DNA from: Streptomyces puniciscabiei
GTDB lineage: Bacteria; Actinomycetota; Actinomycetes; Streptomycetales; Streptomycetaceae
Assembly (NCBI RefSeq): GCF_006715785.1
Contig: NZ_VFNX01000001.1
Location: forward strand, 4,878,001 to 4,942,000
DNA: 64,000 bases
Direction: 5' to 3'
Positions 18,366 to 27,572 of the stretch are shown piece after piece; the stretch's first letter is position 1, and each line of letters opens with the position of its first letter. Made by a program: the position numbers and the translations under genes. The notes under the pieces were generated by a model that saw only the letters and a program-made list of their open reading frames with translations, made no database searches and was not told the origin of the DNA.

Positions 18366-18386
18366 CGCAGTACGCAACGACTGCTG

Positions 18387-18806
18387 TCAGGCAAGCGTCA
18401 CGGTGATGTTGCCCCGAGTCGCCTTCGAGTACGGGCACACCTGGTGCGCCTTCTCGATCAGCTCCCGGGCCTTGCCGGCGTCGACGTTCGGAATGCTGGC
18501 GGAGAGCTCCACGATGATCCCGAAACCCTCGTCGTTCTTGCCGATACCGACCTTCGCGGTGACGGTCGACCCGGAGACATCGGCACCCTCGGCCCGGGCG
18601 ACGACGCCCAGCGCCCCCTGGAAGCAGGCGGAGTACCCGGCGGCGAACAGCTGCTCCGGGTTGGTCCCGGCGCCGCTGCCGCCCATCTCCTTGGGCGGGT
18701 TGACGACGACGTCGAGCCGGCCGTCGTCCGTGGCGACACGGCCGTCCCGCCCGTTCTCGGCGGTGGCGACGGCGGTGTACAGGACGTCGGACTGCGTGAT
18801 GGGCAT
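18387..18806 (-). CDS. ohr: Organic hydroperoxide reductase Ohr
   Basis: A 139-residue thiol peroxidase that reduces organic hydroperoxides. Both redox cysteines are present: one in GYSACFQGAL and one in HQVCPYSKATRGN. The catalytic Arg and Glu lie in the DGR and NPEQLF segments. Length is typical for Ohr/OsmC proteins. No OhrR-type regulator is adjacent: the MarR protein at 20040 has only one Cys, in the DNA-binding region. Control of this gene therefore is not explained locally. Confidence 0.93.
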   Translation of the reverse strand: MPITQSDVLYTAVATAENGRDGRVATDDGRLDVVVNPPKEMGGSGAGTNPEQLFAAGYSACFQGALGVVARAEGADVSGSTVTAKVGIGKNDEGFGIIVELSASIPNVDAGKARELIEKAHQVCPYSKATRGNITVTLA

Positions 18807-18915
18807 GCGGTTGTCCTCCTCCTCGGTCCGCCGCGACTCGCGCCCACGATCGACGACGGATTTCGGAAAGAAGTTACCGCATGCCGGAAAGATCAGGCCA
18901 GAGCCCCGCCGGGTC

Positions 18916-19950
<1,035 letters not shown>

Positions 19951-19966
19951 GACGGGGCCTTTCTCA

Positions 19967-20008
19967 AATATTTCAGAACCTGAAACAACCATGCTCCTGA
20001 ATATTTCA
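19967..20008. promoter_or_regulatory. Probable MarR operators in the divergent promoter
   Basis: TTTCAG-AAC-CTGAAA (19971-19985) is a perfect inverted repeat. The 9-mer AATATTTCA occurs at 19967-19975 and 20000-20008, 33 bases (about three helical turns) apart. This AT-rich stretch stands out between the divergent oxidoreductase and MarR genes. Confidence 0.65.
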
Positions 20009-20039
20009 TGATGTCAAGTAACCGGGTATCCTGGAGAGC

Positions 20040-20477
20040 ATGTCCACCCCATCGCAGACCCGCCGCCCCGACGCCCTGACCATGGAGGTCGTCGAACTCA
20101 TCGGTGACGTCGTCGCCCGCTTCTACGCGGACTACGAGAAGGCGGCGGGCGAGCACACGCTGACCGGACCGCAGGCCCGGCTGCTCAGCCTGCTCTCGCT
20201 GGAGCCGCTGCCCATGCGCAAGCTGGCGCAGAAGCTGAAGTGCGAGCCGTCCAACGTCACCGGGATCGTGGACCGCCTGGAGTCCCGGGGGCTGGTCGAG
20301 CGCCGCCCGGACCCGGCCGACCGCCGGGTGAAGCTGGCCGCCGCAACGGACGAGGGCGTACGCATGGCCACGGATCTGCGCGAGGGCCTCCGCTTCGCCC
20401 GCGAGCCCCTCGCCGGCCTGTCGGAGGAGGAGCGCCGCTCCCTGCGCGATCTGCTGCGCCGGATGCTGGACGCGTGA
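20040..20477 (+). CDS. MarR-family transcriptional regulator
   Basis: A 145-residue winged-helix regulator. The recognition region is MRKLAQKLKCEPSNVTGIVDRLESRGL and the wing follows at RRPDPADRRVKLAAAT. MarR proteins bind as dimers to short palindromes and release on ligand binding or oxidation. The single Cys sits in the DNA-binding helix region, so it is not an OhrR-like thiol sensor. Divergent placement with the NADP oxidoreductase and repeated palindromes in the 89-bp intergenic region point to autoregulation and control of that gene. Confidence 0.92.
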   Translation: MSTPSQTRRPDALTMEVVELIGDVVARFYADYEKAAGEHTLTGPQARLLSLLSLEPLPMRKLAQKLKCEPSNVTGIVDRLESRGLVERRPDPADRRVKLAAATDEGVRMATDLREGLRFAREPLAGLSEEERRSLRDLLRRMLDA

Positions 20478-20520
20478 GACGGCGCGTGCCGGGCGGCGGA
20501 GAATCGGTAAAGTCCCCGCC

Positions 20521-21330
20521 ATGCGCGATCTCGGGGTGGGGTTCGGTCATCTGCTGAAGGGCCAGCGCTGGATGGCCCGGCACGGCCGGAGCTACGGCTT
20601 CGGGCTGCTGCCCGGGCTGATCACCCTGGTGCTCTACGCGGCGGCGCTGGTCGCGCTCGCAGTGTGGGGCGAGGACGCGGTCACCTGGGCGACGCCTTTC
20701 GCGGACCACTGGTCCGGCCCCTGGCAGGGCCTGTTCCGCGGCTTCCTGACCGCCGTGCTCTTCGCCCTCGGCCTGCTGCTCGCCGTGCTGACCTTCACGG
20801 CCGTCGCCCTCCTCGTCGGCCAGCCCTTCTACGAGAACCTGTCGGAGCAGGTCGACGCCGAGGTCTCGCCCGACGGCACCGCCCCGCGCTCCCGGCTGCC
20901 GCTCTGGCGCGAACTGTGGATCTCCGCCCGGGACAGCCTGCGCGTCCTGGTGCGGGCCGCGCTGTGGGGCGTGCTGCTCTTCGCCCTCGGCTTCCTGCCC
21001 GTCGTCGGCCAGACCGTCGTCCCCGTGCTCGGCTTCTTCGTCACCGGCTTCTTCCTCACCGAGGAACTCACCGCCGTCGCCCTCCAGCGCCGGGGCGTGG
21101 AACTGCGCGCCCGGCTCGCCCTGCTCCGCTCCCGCAAGACCCTGGTCTGGGGTTTCGGCGCGCCCCTCGGCCTGGTCTTCCTGGTCCCGTCCGTCGCGGT
21201 GTTCCTGATGCCGGGCGCGGTCGCGGGCGCGACACTGCTCGCCCGGGAGCTGCTCGGGGAGGAGAGCGCGGGGGACTCCAGCCCACGCCGCACCGGCTCA
21301 GCCCGGGATCCGCTCCGCCGCCTCCCGTAG
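20521..21330 (+). CDS. EI24 domain-containing membrane protein
   Basis: This 269-residue integral membrane protein has four or more hydrophobic segments, e.g. LLPGLITLVLYAAALVALAV, FLTAVLFALGLLLAVLTFTA and GVLLFALGFLPVVGQTVVPV. The GQPFYENLSEQVDAE stretch after the second segment is typical of EI24/CysZ relatives. CysZ imports sulphate in E. coli, but actinobacterial members are uncharacterised. The ATG follows the MarR gene by 43 bases. Its 3' end overlaps the convergent LysR gene by 33 bases. Confidence 0.85.
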   Translation: MRDLGVGFGHLLKGQRWMARHGRSYGFGLLPGLITLVLYAAALVALAVWGEDAVTWATPFADHWSGPWQGLFRGFLTAVLFALGLLLAVLTFTAVALLVGQPFYENLSEQVDAEVSPDGTAPRSRLPLWRELWISARDSLRVLVRAALWGVLLFALGFLPVVGQTVVPVLGFFVTGFFLTEELTAVALQRRGVELRARLALLRSRKTLVWGFGAPLGLVFLVPSVAVFLMPGAVAGATLLARELLGEESAGDSSPRRTGSARDPLRRLP

Positions 21331-21936
21331 GGCCGTGACGAAGGCCCGCGCCGCCGTCGCGAGCGTGCGTCCCCGGACCGTCGCCGCGTACACCGCGCGC
21401 GGCGGCGCGTCCTCGGCGTGCACCGGCAGCAGAACGACGTCCGGGCGCACGGACGCGGCGGCCAGTGCCGGGACCAGGGTCACCCCGAGGCCGGCGGCGA
21501 CGTACCCCTGCTTGGCGGTCCACTCGGCGACGACGTGCGCCACGCGCGGCCGGAAACCCAGCCGTGCCGCCGCGTCGAGAAGGGTGCCCTCGGGCCGGGA
21601 ACTGCCGGCGATCCAGTCGGCGTCGGCGAGCCGCGCCAGCCGCACCGGGCCGTGGGCCGCGGCCTCGGCGTGCGGCACCAGGGCGCGGCCGGCCTCGGTG
21701 AGTCGCACGCCCCGCGGCAGCCGGTCGAAGAGCGGACCGCCGCCGAGGGCCGACTCGAGGGAGGAGATCTGCCGGGACACCGCGGACTGGGTCCAGCCCA
21801 GCGTCCGCGCGGCCACGGTGAACGAGCCGTGCCGGGCCACCTCCAGGAACACCCGCAGCCAGACGGTGGACAGGTCGGGAGGCTCGGGCGGCCCGGGGTC
21901 ACCATGCGAAGTCGGGATGGCAGCGATGCTAGACAT
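21298..21936 (-). CDS. Shortened LysR-family regulator (internal deletion in the effector domain)
   Basis: The product has 212 residues, against about 290-310 for normal LysR proteins. The N-terminal helix-turn-helix is intact (ARTLGWTQSAVSRQISSLES). After the linker (LTEAGRALVPHAEAA) the sequence jumps to LARLADADWIAGSS, which normally lies deep in the effector-binding domain. About 80-90 residues, including most of subdomain RD-I, are therefore missing in frame. C-terminal RD-II motifs (GYVAAGLGVTLVPALAA) remain. It is divergent from a Rid-family gene only 41 bp away. It may be a non-inducible regulator or a decaying gene. Confidence 0.82.
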   Translation of the reverse strand: MSSIAAIPTSHGDPGPPEPPDLSTVWLRVFLEVARHGSFTVAARTLGWTQSAVSRQISSLESALGGGPLFDRLPRGVRLTEAGRALVPHAEAAAHGPVRLARLADADWIAGSSRPEGTLLDAAARLGFRPRVAHVVAEWTAKQGYVAAGLGVTLVPALAAASVRPDVVLLPVHAEDAPPRAVYAATVRGRTLATAARAFVTALREAAERIPG

Positions 21937-21977
21937 TCGCTTGTCGCATCCGGCGGGCCGCTCCTACCGTCGGCGGC

Positions 21978-22364
21978 ATGCAGAAGACCCTGGACAACCC
22001 CGCCTGCGCACCGCAGCCCCTCAGCCCCTACTACTCCCAGGTGGCCCGCGTCGAACACGCCGACGGCAGCGCCCTGTTGTTCCTCTCCGGCCAGATCGCC
22101 GAGGGTGCCACCCTGGCCGAGCAGACCCGGGGCGTCTTCGAGACGATCGCCGCGCTGCTGAAGGCGCACGGCGCGACTCTCGCCGACGTCATCAACATCC
22201 GTACGTACCTGACCGACATCGGCAAGCTCGACGAATACGGCGCCGTGCGGCGGGAGTTCCTGACGGGGACCCCGCCGACGAGCATGACCTTCGAGGTGCC
22301 CCGGCTGTTCCGCCCTCAGGCCCAGGTGGAGGTGGAGGTCGTGGCGGCGGTACAGCCCTCGTGA
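21978..22364 (+). CDS. Rid-family (YjgF/YER057c/UK114) protein
   Basis: A 128-residue trimeric Rid-fold protein. RidA itself hydrolyses reactive enamine/imine intermediates from PLP enzymes. The conserved core ALLFLSGQIA and the INIRTYLTDIGKLDEY segment are present. The invariant RidA arginine in the PxR motif near the C-terminus is replaced (TPPTSMTFEV), so it belongs to another Rid subgroup and may lack imine deaminase activity. It is divergently paired with the shortened LysR gene, suggesting control by it. Confidence 0.85.
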   Translation: MQKTLDNPACAPQPLSPYYSQVARVEHADGSALLFLSGQIAEGATLAEQTRGVFETIAALLKAHGATLADVINIRTYLTDIGKLDEYGAVRREFLTGTPPTSMTFEVPRLFRPQAQVEVEVVAAVQPS

Positions 22365-22376
22365 CGCCAACCGGCC

Positions 22377-22940
22377 TCAGTCCGCCCGTTCCCCCAGCAG
22401 CCGCAGGAAGTCCCGGAACGCGCCCGGCATGTCCACCGACTCCGGGTCCAGCAGCCACTGGTACTGCAGGCCGTCCATCACCGCGACGAGCAGCGTGGCG
22501 GTGCGCTCGGGGGTGAGGCCGTTCGGCAGCCGGTCGCCGTACTCGGTGCGCAGGACCGAGGTCATGGACGCGCGGACGCGGGCGTACCGCTCGGTGAAGT
22601 ACGCACGCGCCGGATGCCCCTCCGTCACGCTCTCGCCGAGCAGCGCGGAGAACGTCTGGATGATCGCCGGCCGCATCGCGTTGTACTCCACCAGCGAGGC
22701 CAGCAGGTCCATCCGCCACTGGCTGTCCGGCACGGCGTCCCACCGGTCCCGCTCCTGGAGCACCGCCACCAGCAGGGCCTCCTTCGTGGGGAAATAGTGC
22801 AGCAGACCCTGCTGGGTGAGACCGACGCGCTCGGCCACGGAGGCGAGGCTCGCCCCCCGGTAACCGCGCTCGGCGATCACCTCCAGGGCCGCCCCGACGA
22901 TCTCCGCGCGCCGCTCCTCGCTCCTGACCCTCGCGTTCAT
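22377..22940 (-). CDS. TetR-family transcriptional regulator
   Basis: This 187-residue regulator has the TetR helix-turn-helix in its first 60 residues (RRAEIVGAALEVIAERGYRG, then LTQQGLLHYFPTKEALL). The C-terminal ligand domain is of the TetR_C_6-like type. ATG at 22940 was chosen because MNARVRSEERR is a standard start; two further in-frame starts lie upstream. It is divergent from the GH3 beta-glucosidase, and a short inverted pair (TACC/GGTA around 22996-23012) in between could be its operator. It probably represses the glucosidase gene. Confidence 0.9.
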   Translation of the reverse strand: MNARVRSEERRAEIVGAALEVIAERGYRGASLASVAERVGLTQQGLLHYFPTKEALLVAVLQERDRWDAVPDSQWRMDLLASLVEYNAMRPAIIQTFSALLGESVTEGHPARAYFTERYARVRASMTSVLRTEYGDRLPNGLTPERTATLLVAVMDGLQYQWLLDPESVDMPGAFRDFLRLLGERAD

Positions 22941-23065
22941 GACGTCACCGTACGGCATCCCCACCCGCCAAAAATAACGGCAGAGTAACGAAACCTACCG
23001 CTCTACAGGTAACGCATGCACGATGGGGGCACGCTGCACGGACGTACACACGAGGAGGCACCGCG

Positions 23066-25504
23066 ATGGCGGGACCCCAGCCCACCCCGGCCGACACGGC
23101 CCGCGAGGCGGTCGTCGAGGCCGCTCTCGGCAAGCTCGACCTGGACGCCAAGGCGCGACTGCTGGCCGGCCAGGACATGTGGACCCTGCCCGCCCTGCCG
23201 GAGATCGGTCTCGCGTCCCTGGTCATGTCCGACGGCCCGATCGGCGTCCGGGGCGTGCGCTGGACCGCCGACGACCCCTCCGTCGCCCTGCCCTCGCCGA
23301 CCGCGCTCGCCGCCACCTGGGACCCCGAACTCGCCCGCCGCGCGGGTGTCCTGCTCGCCCAGGAGGCCCGGCGCAAGGGCGTCCACGTCCTGCTCGCGCC
23401 CACCGTCAACCTGCACCGCTCCCCGCTCGGCGGACGCCATTTCGAGTGCTACAGCGAGGACCCGTACCTCACGGGCGTGATCGGCAGCGGGTATGTCACC
23501 GGCGTCCAGTCCGGCGGAGTCGGCACCACCGTCAAGCACTTCGTCGCCAACGACGCCGAGACCGACCGCTTCACCGTCAACAACCTGGTCTCCGCACGCG
23601 CCCTGCGCGAGCTGTACCTGGCGCCGTTCGAGGCCATCGTCGAGAACGCCCGTCCCTGGGGCGTCATGACCGCCTACAACACGGTCAACGGCACGACGAT
23701 GACCGAGCACCACCACCTGGTCAACGAGGTCCTGCGCGGCGAGTGGGGCTTCGACGGCTTCAACGTCTCCGACTGGATGGCCGCCCGGGACACGGTGGGG
23801 GCCATCAACGGCGGCCTGGACGTGGCCATGCCCGGGCCGCGCACCGTCTACGGCGACGCCCTCGCGCAGGCCGTCCGGGACGGCGAGGTCGCCGAGGCCA
23901 CCGTCGACGCGGCCGTGCGGCGCGTCCTGCGCCTCGCCGCCCGCGTCGGCGTCCTCCAGGGCGCCGAACCCGTGGTCACCGGGCTGCCGGAGACCGTCGA
24001 CGGCACCGAACTGGCCCGCGAGATCGCCCGCCGCTCCTTCGTCCTGGTCCGCAACGAGCGGGACGCACTCCCGCTGAAGGGCGGCACCGTCGCCCTGATC
24101 GGCGCCGCCGCCCGCGACGCCCGCGTCCTCGGCGGCGGCTCCGCCATCGTCTTCCCGGCCCGGACCGTCTCCCCGCTGGACGGCCTCACCGCCGCACTCC
24201 CCGAGGGCGCCCTCACCTACGCCGTCGGCGCCGACCCGGCCACCGAACTCGGCGTCGCCGACCGGGGGTTCACCCTCCGAGCCGTCTGCCGCGACGCCGA
24301 CGGACACGTCATCGGCACCCGCACCGCCCCGAACGGCCTGATCCAGTGGATGGGTTCGGACCTCCCCGAGGGCGTCCGCCACGACACCCTCCACACCGTC
24401 GAGCTGACCGGCACCTTCACCCCGCGCGAGACCGGCCCGCACACCTTCGGCATCAAGGGCATGGGCGCCTTCACGCTCACCATCGACGGGACGACGTACT
24501 TCGACGACGTCCAGCGCCCCGACAAGGACGACCCCTTCGAGGCCTTCTTCGGTGCCCCCGTGCCCCGCGCCCAGGCCGAACTCACGGCCGGCGAACCGGT
24601 CGACGTCTCCCTCACCCACGTCGTCCAGCTCCCCGAGGACATCCCCATGCGGGTCGTCACCTTCGCGCTCGCCCACTCCGAGCCGCAGCGCGACCCGGAC
24701 GAACTGATCGCCGAGGCCGTCGAGGCCGCGCGGAACGCCGACACGGCCGTCGTCGTGGTCGCCACCACCGACCGCGTCGAGTCCGAGGGCTTCGACCGTA
24801 CGGACCTGAGGCTCCCCGGCCGCCAGGACGACCTGGTCCGCGCGGTCGCCGCCGCCAACCCCCGCACGGTCGTGGTCGTCAACGCCGGCTCCCCGGTGGA
24901 ACTGCCCTGGCGGCAGGAGGTCGCCGCCGTCCTGCTCACCTGGTTCCCCGGCCAGGAGGGCGGCGCCGCCCTCGCCGACGTCCTCACCGGTGCCCACGAG
25001 CCCGGCGGTCGGCTCCCCACCACCTGGGGCTCCCTCGCCGACGCCCCGGTCACCCAGGTCGTCCCCACCGAAGGCGAACTGCCGTACACCGAGGACCTGT
25101 TCATCGGCTACCGCGCCTGGGAGAAGGCCGGCCGCACCCCCGCCTACCCCTTCGGCCACGGCCTCGGCTACACCGACTGGACCTACGAGTCCCTGGTCGT
25201 CGACGGCACCACCGCCCGCGTCCGCCTGCGCAACACCGGCGAGCGGCCCGGCCGCGAGGTCGTCCAGGTCTACGTCTCCCCGGCCGAGCCCGGCCCCGGA
25301 CGCCCGGCCCGCCGCCTCGCCGGCTTCGCCTCCGCCGAGGCCGGTCCCGGGGAGAGCGTCGAGGTGACCGTCGCGCTGCCGCGCCGCGCCTTCGAGAGCT
25401 GGGACGAGACGGCGAACGCGTGGTCATGTGTGAAGGGTTCGTACGAGATCGCCGCCGGAGGCTCGATCGCGGACCGCAGGCTCACCGCGCCGATTAACGT
25501 CTGA
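23066..25504 (+). CDS. Glycoside hydrolase family 3 beta-glucosidase with PA14-like insert
   Basis: An 812-residue cytosolic GH3 enzyme that removes terminal beta-linked sugars from oligosaccharides. The N-terminal barrel has SDGPIGVRG and the catalytic Asp in FDGFNVSDWMAARD. The second domain starts around residue 315 and is interrupted by a PA14-like beta-barrel at about 390-530 (ETGPHTFGIKGMGAFTLTID). After it come KTVV-type VVVVNAGSPVELPW, WFPGQEGG and a C-terminal fibronectin-III-like domain (GREVVQVYVSP). There is no signal peptide, so substrates are probably imported oligosaccharides. The first ATG has GAGGAGG upstream. A TetR regulator is divergent. Confidence 0.94.
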   Translation: MAGPQPTPADTAREAVVEAALGKLDLDAKARLLAGQDMWTLPALPEIGLASLVMSDGPIGVRGVRWTADDPSVALPSPTALAATWDPELARRAGVLLAQEARRKGVHVLLAPTVNLHRSPLGGRHFECYSEDPYLTGVIGSGYVTGVQSGGVGTTVKHFVANDAETDRFTVNNLVSARALRELYLAPFEAIVENARPWGVMTAYNTVNGTTMTEHHHLVNEVLRGEWGFDGFNVSDWMAARDTVGAINGGLDVAMPGPRTVYGDALAQAVRDGEVAEATVDAAVRRVLRLAARVGVLQGAEPVVTGLPETVDGTELAREIARRSFVLVRNERDALPLKGGTVALIGAAARDARVLGGGSAIVFPARTVSPLDGLTAALPEGALTYAVGADPATELGVADRGFTLRAVCRDADGHVIGTRTAPNGLIQWMGSDLPEGVRHDTLHTVELTGTFTPRETGPHTFGIKGMGAFTLTIDGTTYFDDVQRPDKDDPFEAFFGAPVPRAQAELTAGEPVDVSLTHVVQLPEDIPMRVVTFALAHSEPQRDPDELIAEAVEAARNADTAVVVVATTDRVESEGFDRTDLRLPGRQDDLVRAVAAANPRTVVVVNAGSPVELPWRQEVAAVLLTWFPGQEGGAALADVLTGAHEPGGRLPTTWGSLADAPVTQVVPTEGELPYTEDLFIGYRAWEKAGRTPAYPFGHGLGYTDWTYESLVVDGTTARVRLRNTGERPGREVVQVYVSPAEPGPGRPARRLAGFASAEAGPGESVEVTVALPRRAFESWDETANAWSCVKGSYEIAAGGSIADRRLTAPINV

Positions 25505-25637
25505 TCCGGGACAAGTCCCCCACGAGCAGCCCCGGTCCGGGACCTGACCCCTGGACCGGGGCTCGCCCTCTCCGGACACGTGGATAGACTCCCGGCCCGC
25601 GAACACCGGAAGACACCGGGCACGGGGGAGAGACATC

Positions 25638-26579
25638 GTGTATCCAGGCCAGCAGCAGGGGCCGTACGGCCCGCAGCAGCCGACAGGGCCGTACGGGCAG
25701 CCGCCGCAGTATCAGCAGCCGTACCCGCCGCAGCAGCCGTACCCGCCGCAGGGTCACCCGCAGCAGCCATATCCGCCGCAGCAGCCGTACGCGCCACGGC
25801 CGCAGCAGCACCAACCGGCGTACCCGCCCCCACAGCCCTACCCGCCGCAGCAGCCCGCGCAGCCGCCCGCCCAGCACGTCGGCGAGGGCCGGATGCGGCT
25901 GGACCCGAACCTCACCCCCGCCCAGCGTGACCTGGCACTGCGGATCCAGGCGAAGTCCAAGCCCATGGCCTACGGCATGGTGCTCGGCATCCCGCTCACC
26001 TTCGGCGGGGTCCACTACGGCATCACCCAAAAGCCCCTCGGATTCGTCGCGGCGCTCGCCGGACTGTCCCTGCTGGCCTTCGGCGTCTTCTCGCTGATGC
26101 AGATGCAGGCCCTCAAGCGGCAGCTGCGGCTCATCACGGCGGACGCCTGGCGTTCCCCGGCCGCGCATCTGCCCGGCGCGCGGAAGGCCGCCACGCAGGC
26201 CGCGTATCTCAACGGCCTGCTGGTCCTGCTGTCCCTCGCCGCGACCGGCTATCTGCTCTACAAGGGCGCCGGCTGGGGCGCGTACGGCAACTCGCTGGGC
26301 TTCGGCGCGCTGATGCTGGGCGCGGCCCTGCCGTTCGGGATGGCGGTGGCCGCCGTGACCACCATTCCGCAGCTGCTCCAGGTGATTCCGGCCGGGGCCA
26401 AGGTGGGGCGGAGCCTTTACTCGATCATCTTCGTGCTGGCCACGACGGTGACGGGGGAGGGCATCAAGGGCCAGGACGTCGGCGCGGTCGTGGCCGGCGG
26501 CGCGACCCTGCTGATCTGCGGCGGCGCGATGTCCCTGCTGGGCAAGGCGGCCAAGCGGATGCGGGGCGAGACGCCCTAG
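25638..26579 (+). CDS. Membrane protein with Tyr/Pro/Gln-rich N-terminus
   Basis: This 313-residue protein of unknown function begins with about 80 residues of QPYPPQ-type repeats, followed by a soluble linker (MRLDPNLTPAQRDLALRIQ) and five or so membrane segments (e.g. LVLLSLAATGYLLYKGAGWG). Such proline-rich cytoplasmic tails are common in Streptomyces membrane proteins and may contact partners. GTG at 25638 has GGGGAGAG upstream. Its TAG stop overlaps the stop of the convergent mutarotase gene, the two sharing a CTAG. Confidence 0.75.
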   Translation: MYPGQQQGPYGPQQPTGPYGQPPQYQQPYPPQQPYPPQGHPQQPYPPQQPYAPRPQQHQPAYPPPQPYPPQQPAQPPAQHVGEGRMRLDPNLTPAQRDLALRIQAKSKPMAYGMVLGIPLTFGGVHYGITQKPLGFVAALAGLSLLAFGVFSLMQMQALKRQLRLITADAWRSPAAHLPGARKAATQAAYLNGLLVLLSLAATGYLLYKGAGWGAYGNSLGFGALMLGAALPFGMAVAAVTTIPQLLQVIPAGAKVGRSLYSIIFVLATTVTGEGIKGQDVGAVVAGGATLLICGGAMSLLGKAAKRMRGETP

Positions 26580-27547
26580 CGGACCCCGAACCCGTACACC
26601 GTCTGCGACCTGAACACCTCACCCGGCCTGAGCACCGTGCTCGGGAACTCCGGGCGGTTCGGGGAGTCCGGGAAGTGCTGGGTCTCCAGGGCGACGCCGT
26701 CTCCCGGGGCGAAGGGTTCGGCCAGGTGGTCGGCGGTGTACAGCTGGAGGCCCGGCTCGGTCGTCGCCACGGTCAGGGTGCGGCCGGAGGCCGGGTCGTG
26801 GAGCTCGGCCACCTCCCGCGGGGTGTCGGTCACGCCCTTGTCCAGGACGAAGTTGTGGTCGTAGCCCGAGCCGACCTTGCGGGAGGCGCGGAAGTCGAAC
26901 CGGGAGCCGGTGACGTCCTCCAGGGCGCCGGTCGGGATCAGGTCCGCGTCGACCGGGGTGAAACGGGAGGCGGCCAGCCGCAGTTCATGCCCGCCCGCAT
27001 GGCCCGAGCCGGCCAGGTTGAAGTAGCTGTGGTTGGTGAGGTTGATCACGGTCGGGGCGTCGGTCACCGCCTCGTAGGCGATCCGCAGCGCGCCGGACGC
27101 GTCCAGGGTGTAGGTCGCCGACACCTCCAGGCGGCCCGGGAAGCCCTCCTCGCCGTGCCGGCTCACCCGGCTCAGCCGTACGCCGTGCTCGACCGGCCGC
27201 GCCTCCCACACCCGCTTGTCGAAGCCGAGCGCGCCGCCGTGCAGGGAGTTCGGGGCGTTGTTCGGCTCCAGGGCGTAGACCGCGCCGTCCAGCGGGAAGC
27301 GGGCGTGCGCGATCCGGTTGGCGTACCGGCCGACCAGGGCGCCGAGGTACGGCTCCGGGTGGGTGAGGTAACCGTCCAGGTCGGCGAAGCCGAGCACCAC
27401 GTTCGCCGTCCGGCCCTCCCGGTCCGGCACCTGGACCGACCGCACGATCCCGCCGTACGTCAGGACCTCCACGCGTGTCCCGGCGCGCTCCAGCGTCCAG
27501 CGCCGGACCTCGGTGCCGTCGGAAAGTGTGCCGAAAAGTTCGCTCAT
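26576..27547 (-). CDS. galM: Cytosolic galactose mutarotase (aldose 1-epimerase)
   Basis: A 323-residue aldose 1-epimerase without signal peptide. Key segments are LVGRYANRIAHARF, NLTNHSYFNLAGSG (His), SGYDHNFVLDKG and ALETQHFPDSPN (catalytic Glu). It is a paralog of the exported enzyme at 7135-8307, with the same motif order but lacking the roughly 40-residue Tat leader. ATG at 27547 was chosen because MSELFGTLSDG is the natural family start. It likely serves intracellular sugar metabolism. The SGNH hydrolase stop (27573) lies 25 bases upstream on the same strand. Confidence 0.93.
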   Translation of the reverse strand: MSELFGTLSDGTEVRRWTLERAGTRVEVLTYGGIVRSVQVPDREGRTANVVLGFADLDGYLTHPEPYLGALVGRYANRIAHARFPLDGAVYALEPNNAPNSLHGGALGFDKRVWEARPVEHGVRLSRVSRHGEEGFPGRLEVSATYTLDASGALRIAYEAVTDAPTVINLTNHSYFNLAGSGHAGGHELRLAASRFTPVDADLIPTGALEDVTGSRFDFRASRKVGSGYDHNFVLDKGVTDTPREVAELHDPASGRTLTVATTEPGLQLYTADHLAEPFAPGDGVALETQHFPDSPNRPEFPSTVLRPGEVFRSQTVYGFGVR

Positions 27548-27572
27548 GTGAAAACAGTAGGCGATGAGTGTC

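Noticed and set aside
20040..20477. MarR protein as an OhrR peroxide sensor for the nearby ohr gene
   Set aside because: It lacks the N-terminal reactive Cys of OhrR, and is paired with the oxidoreductase rather than ohr.
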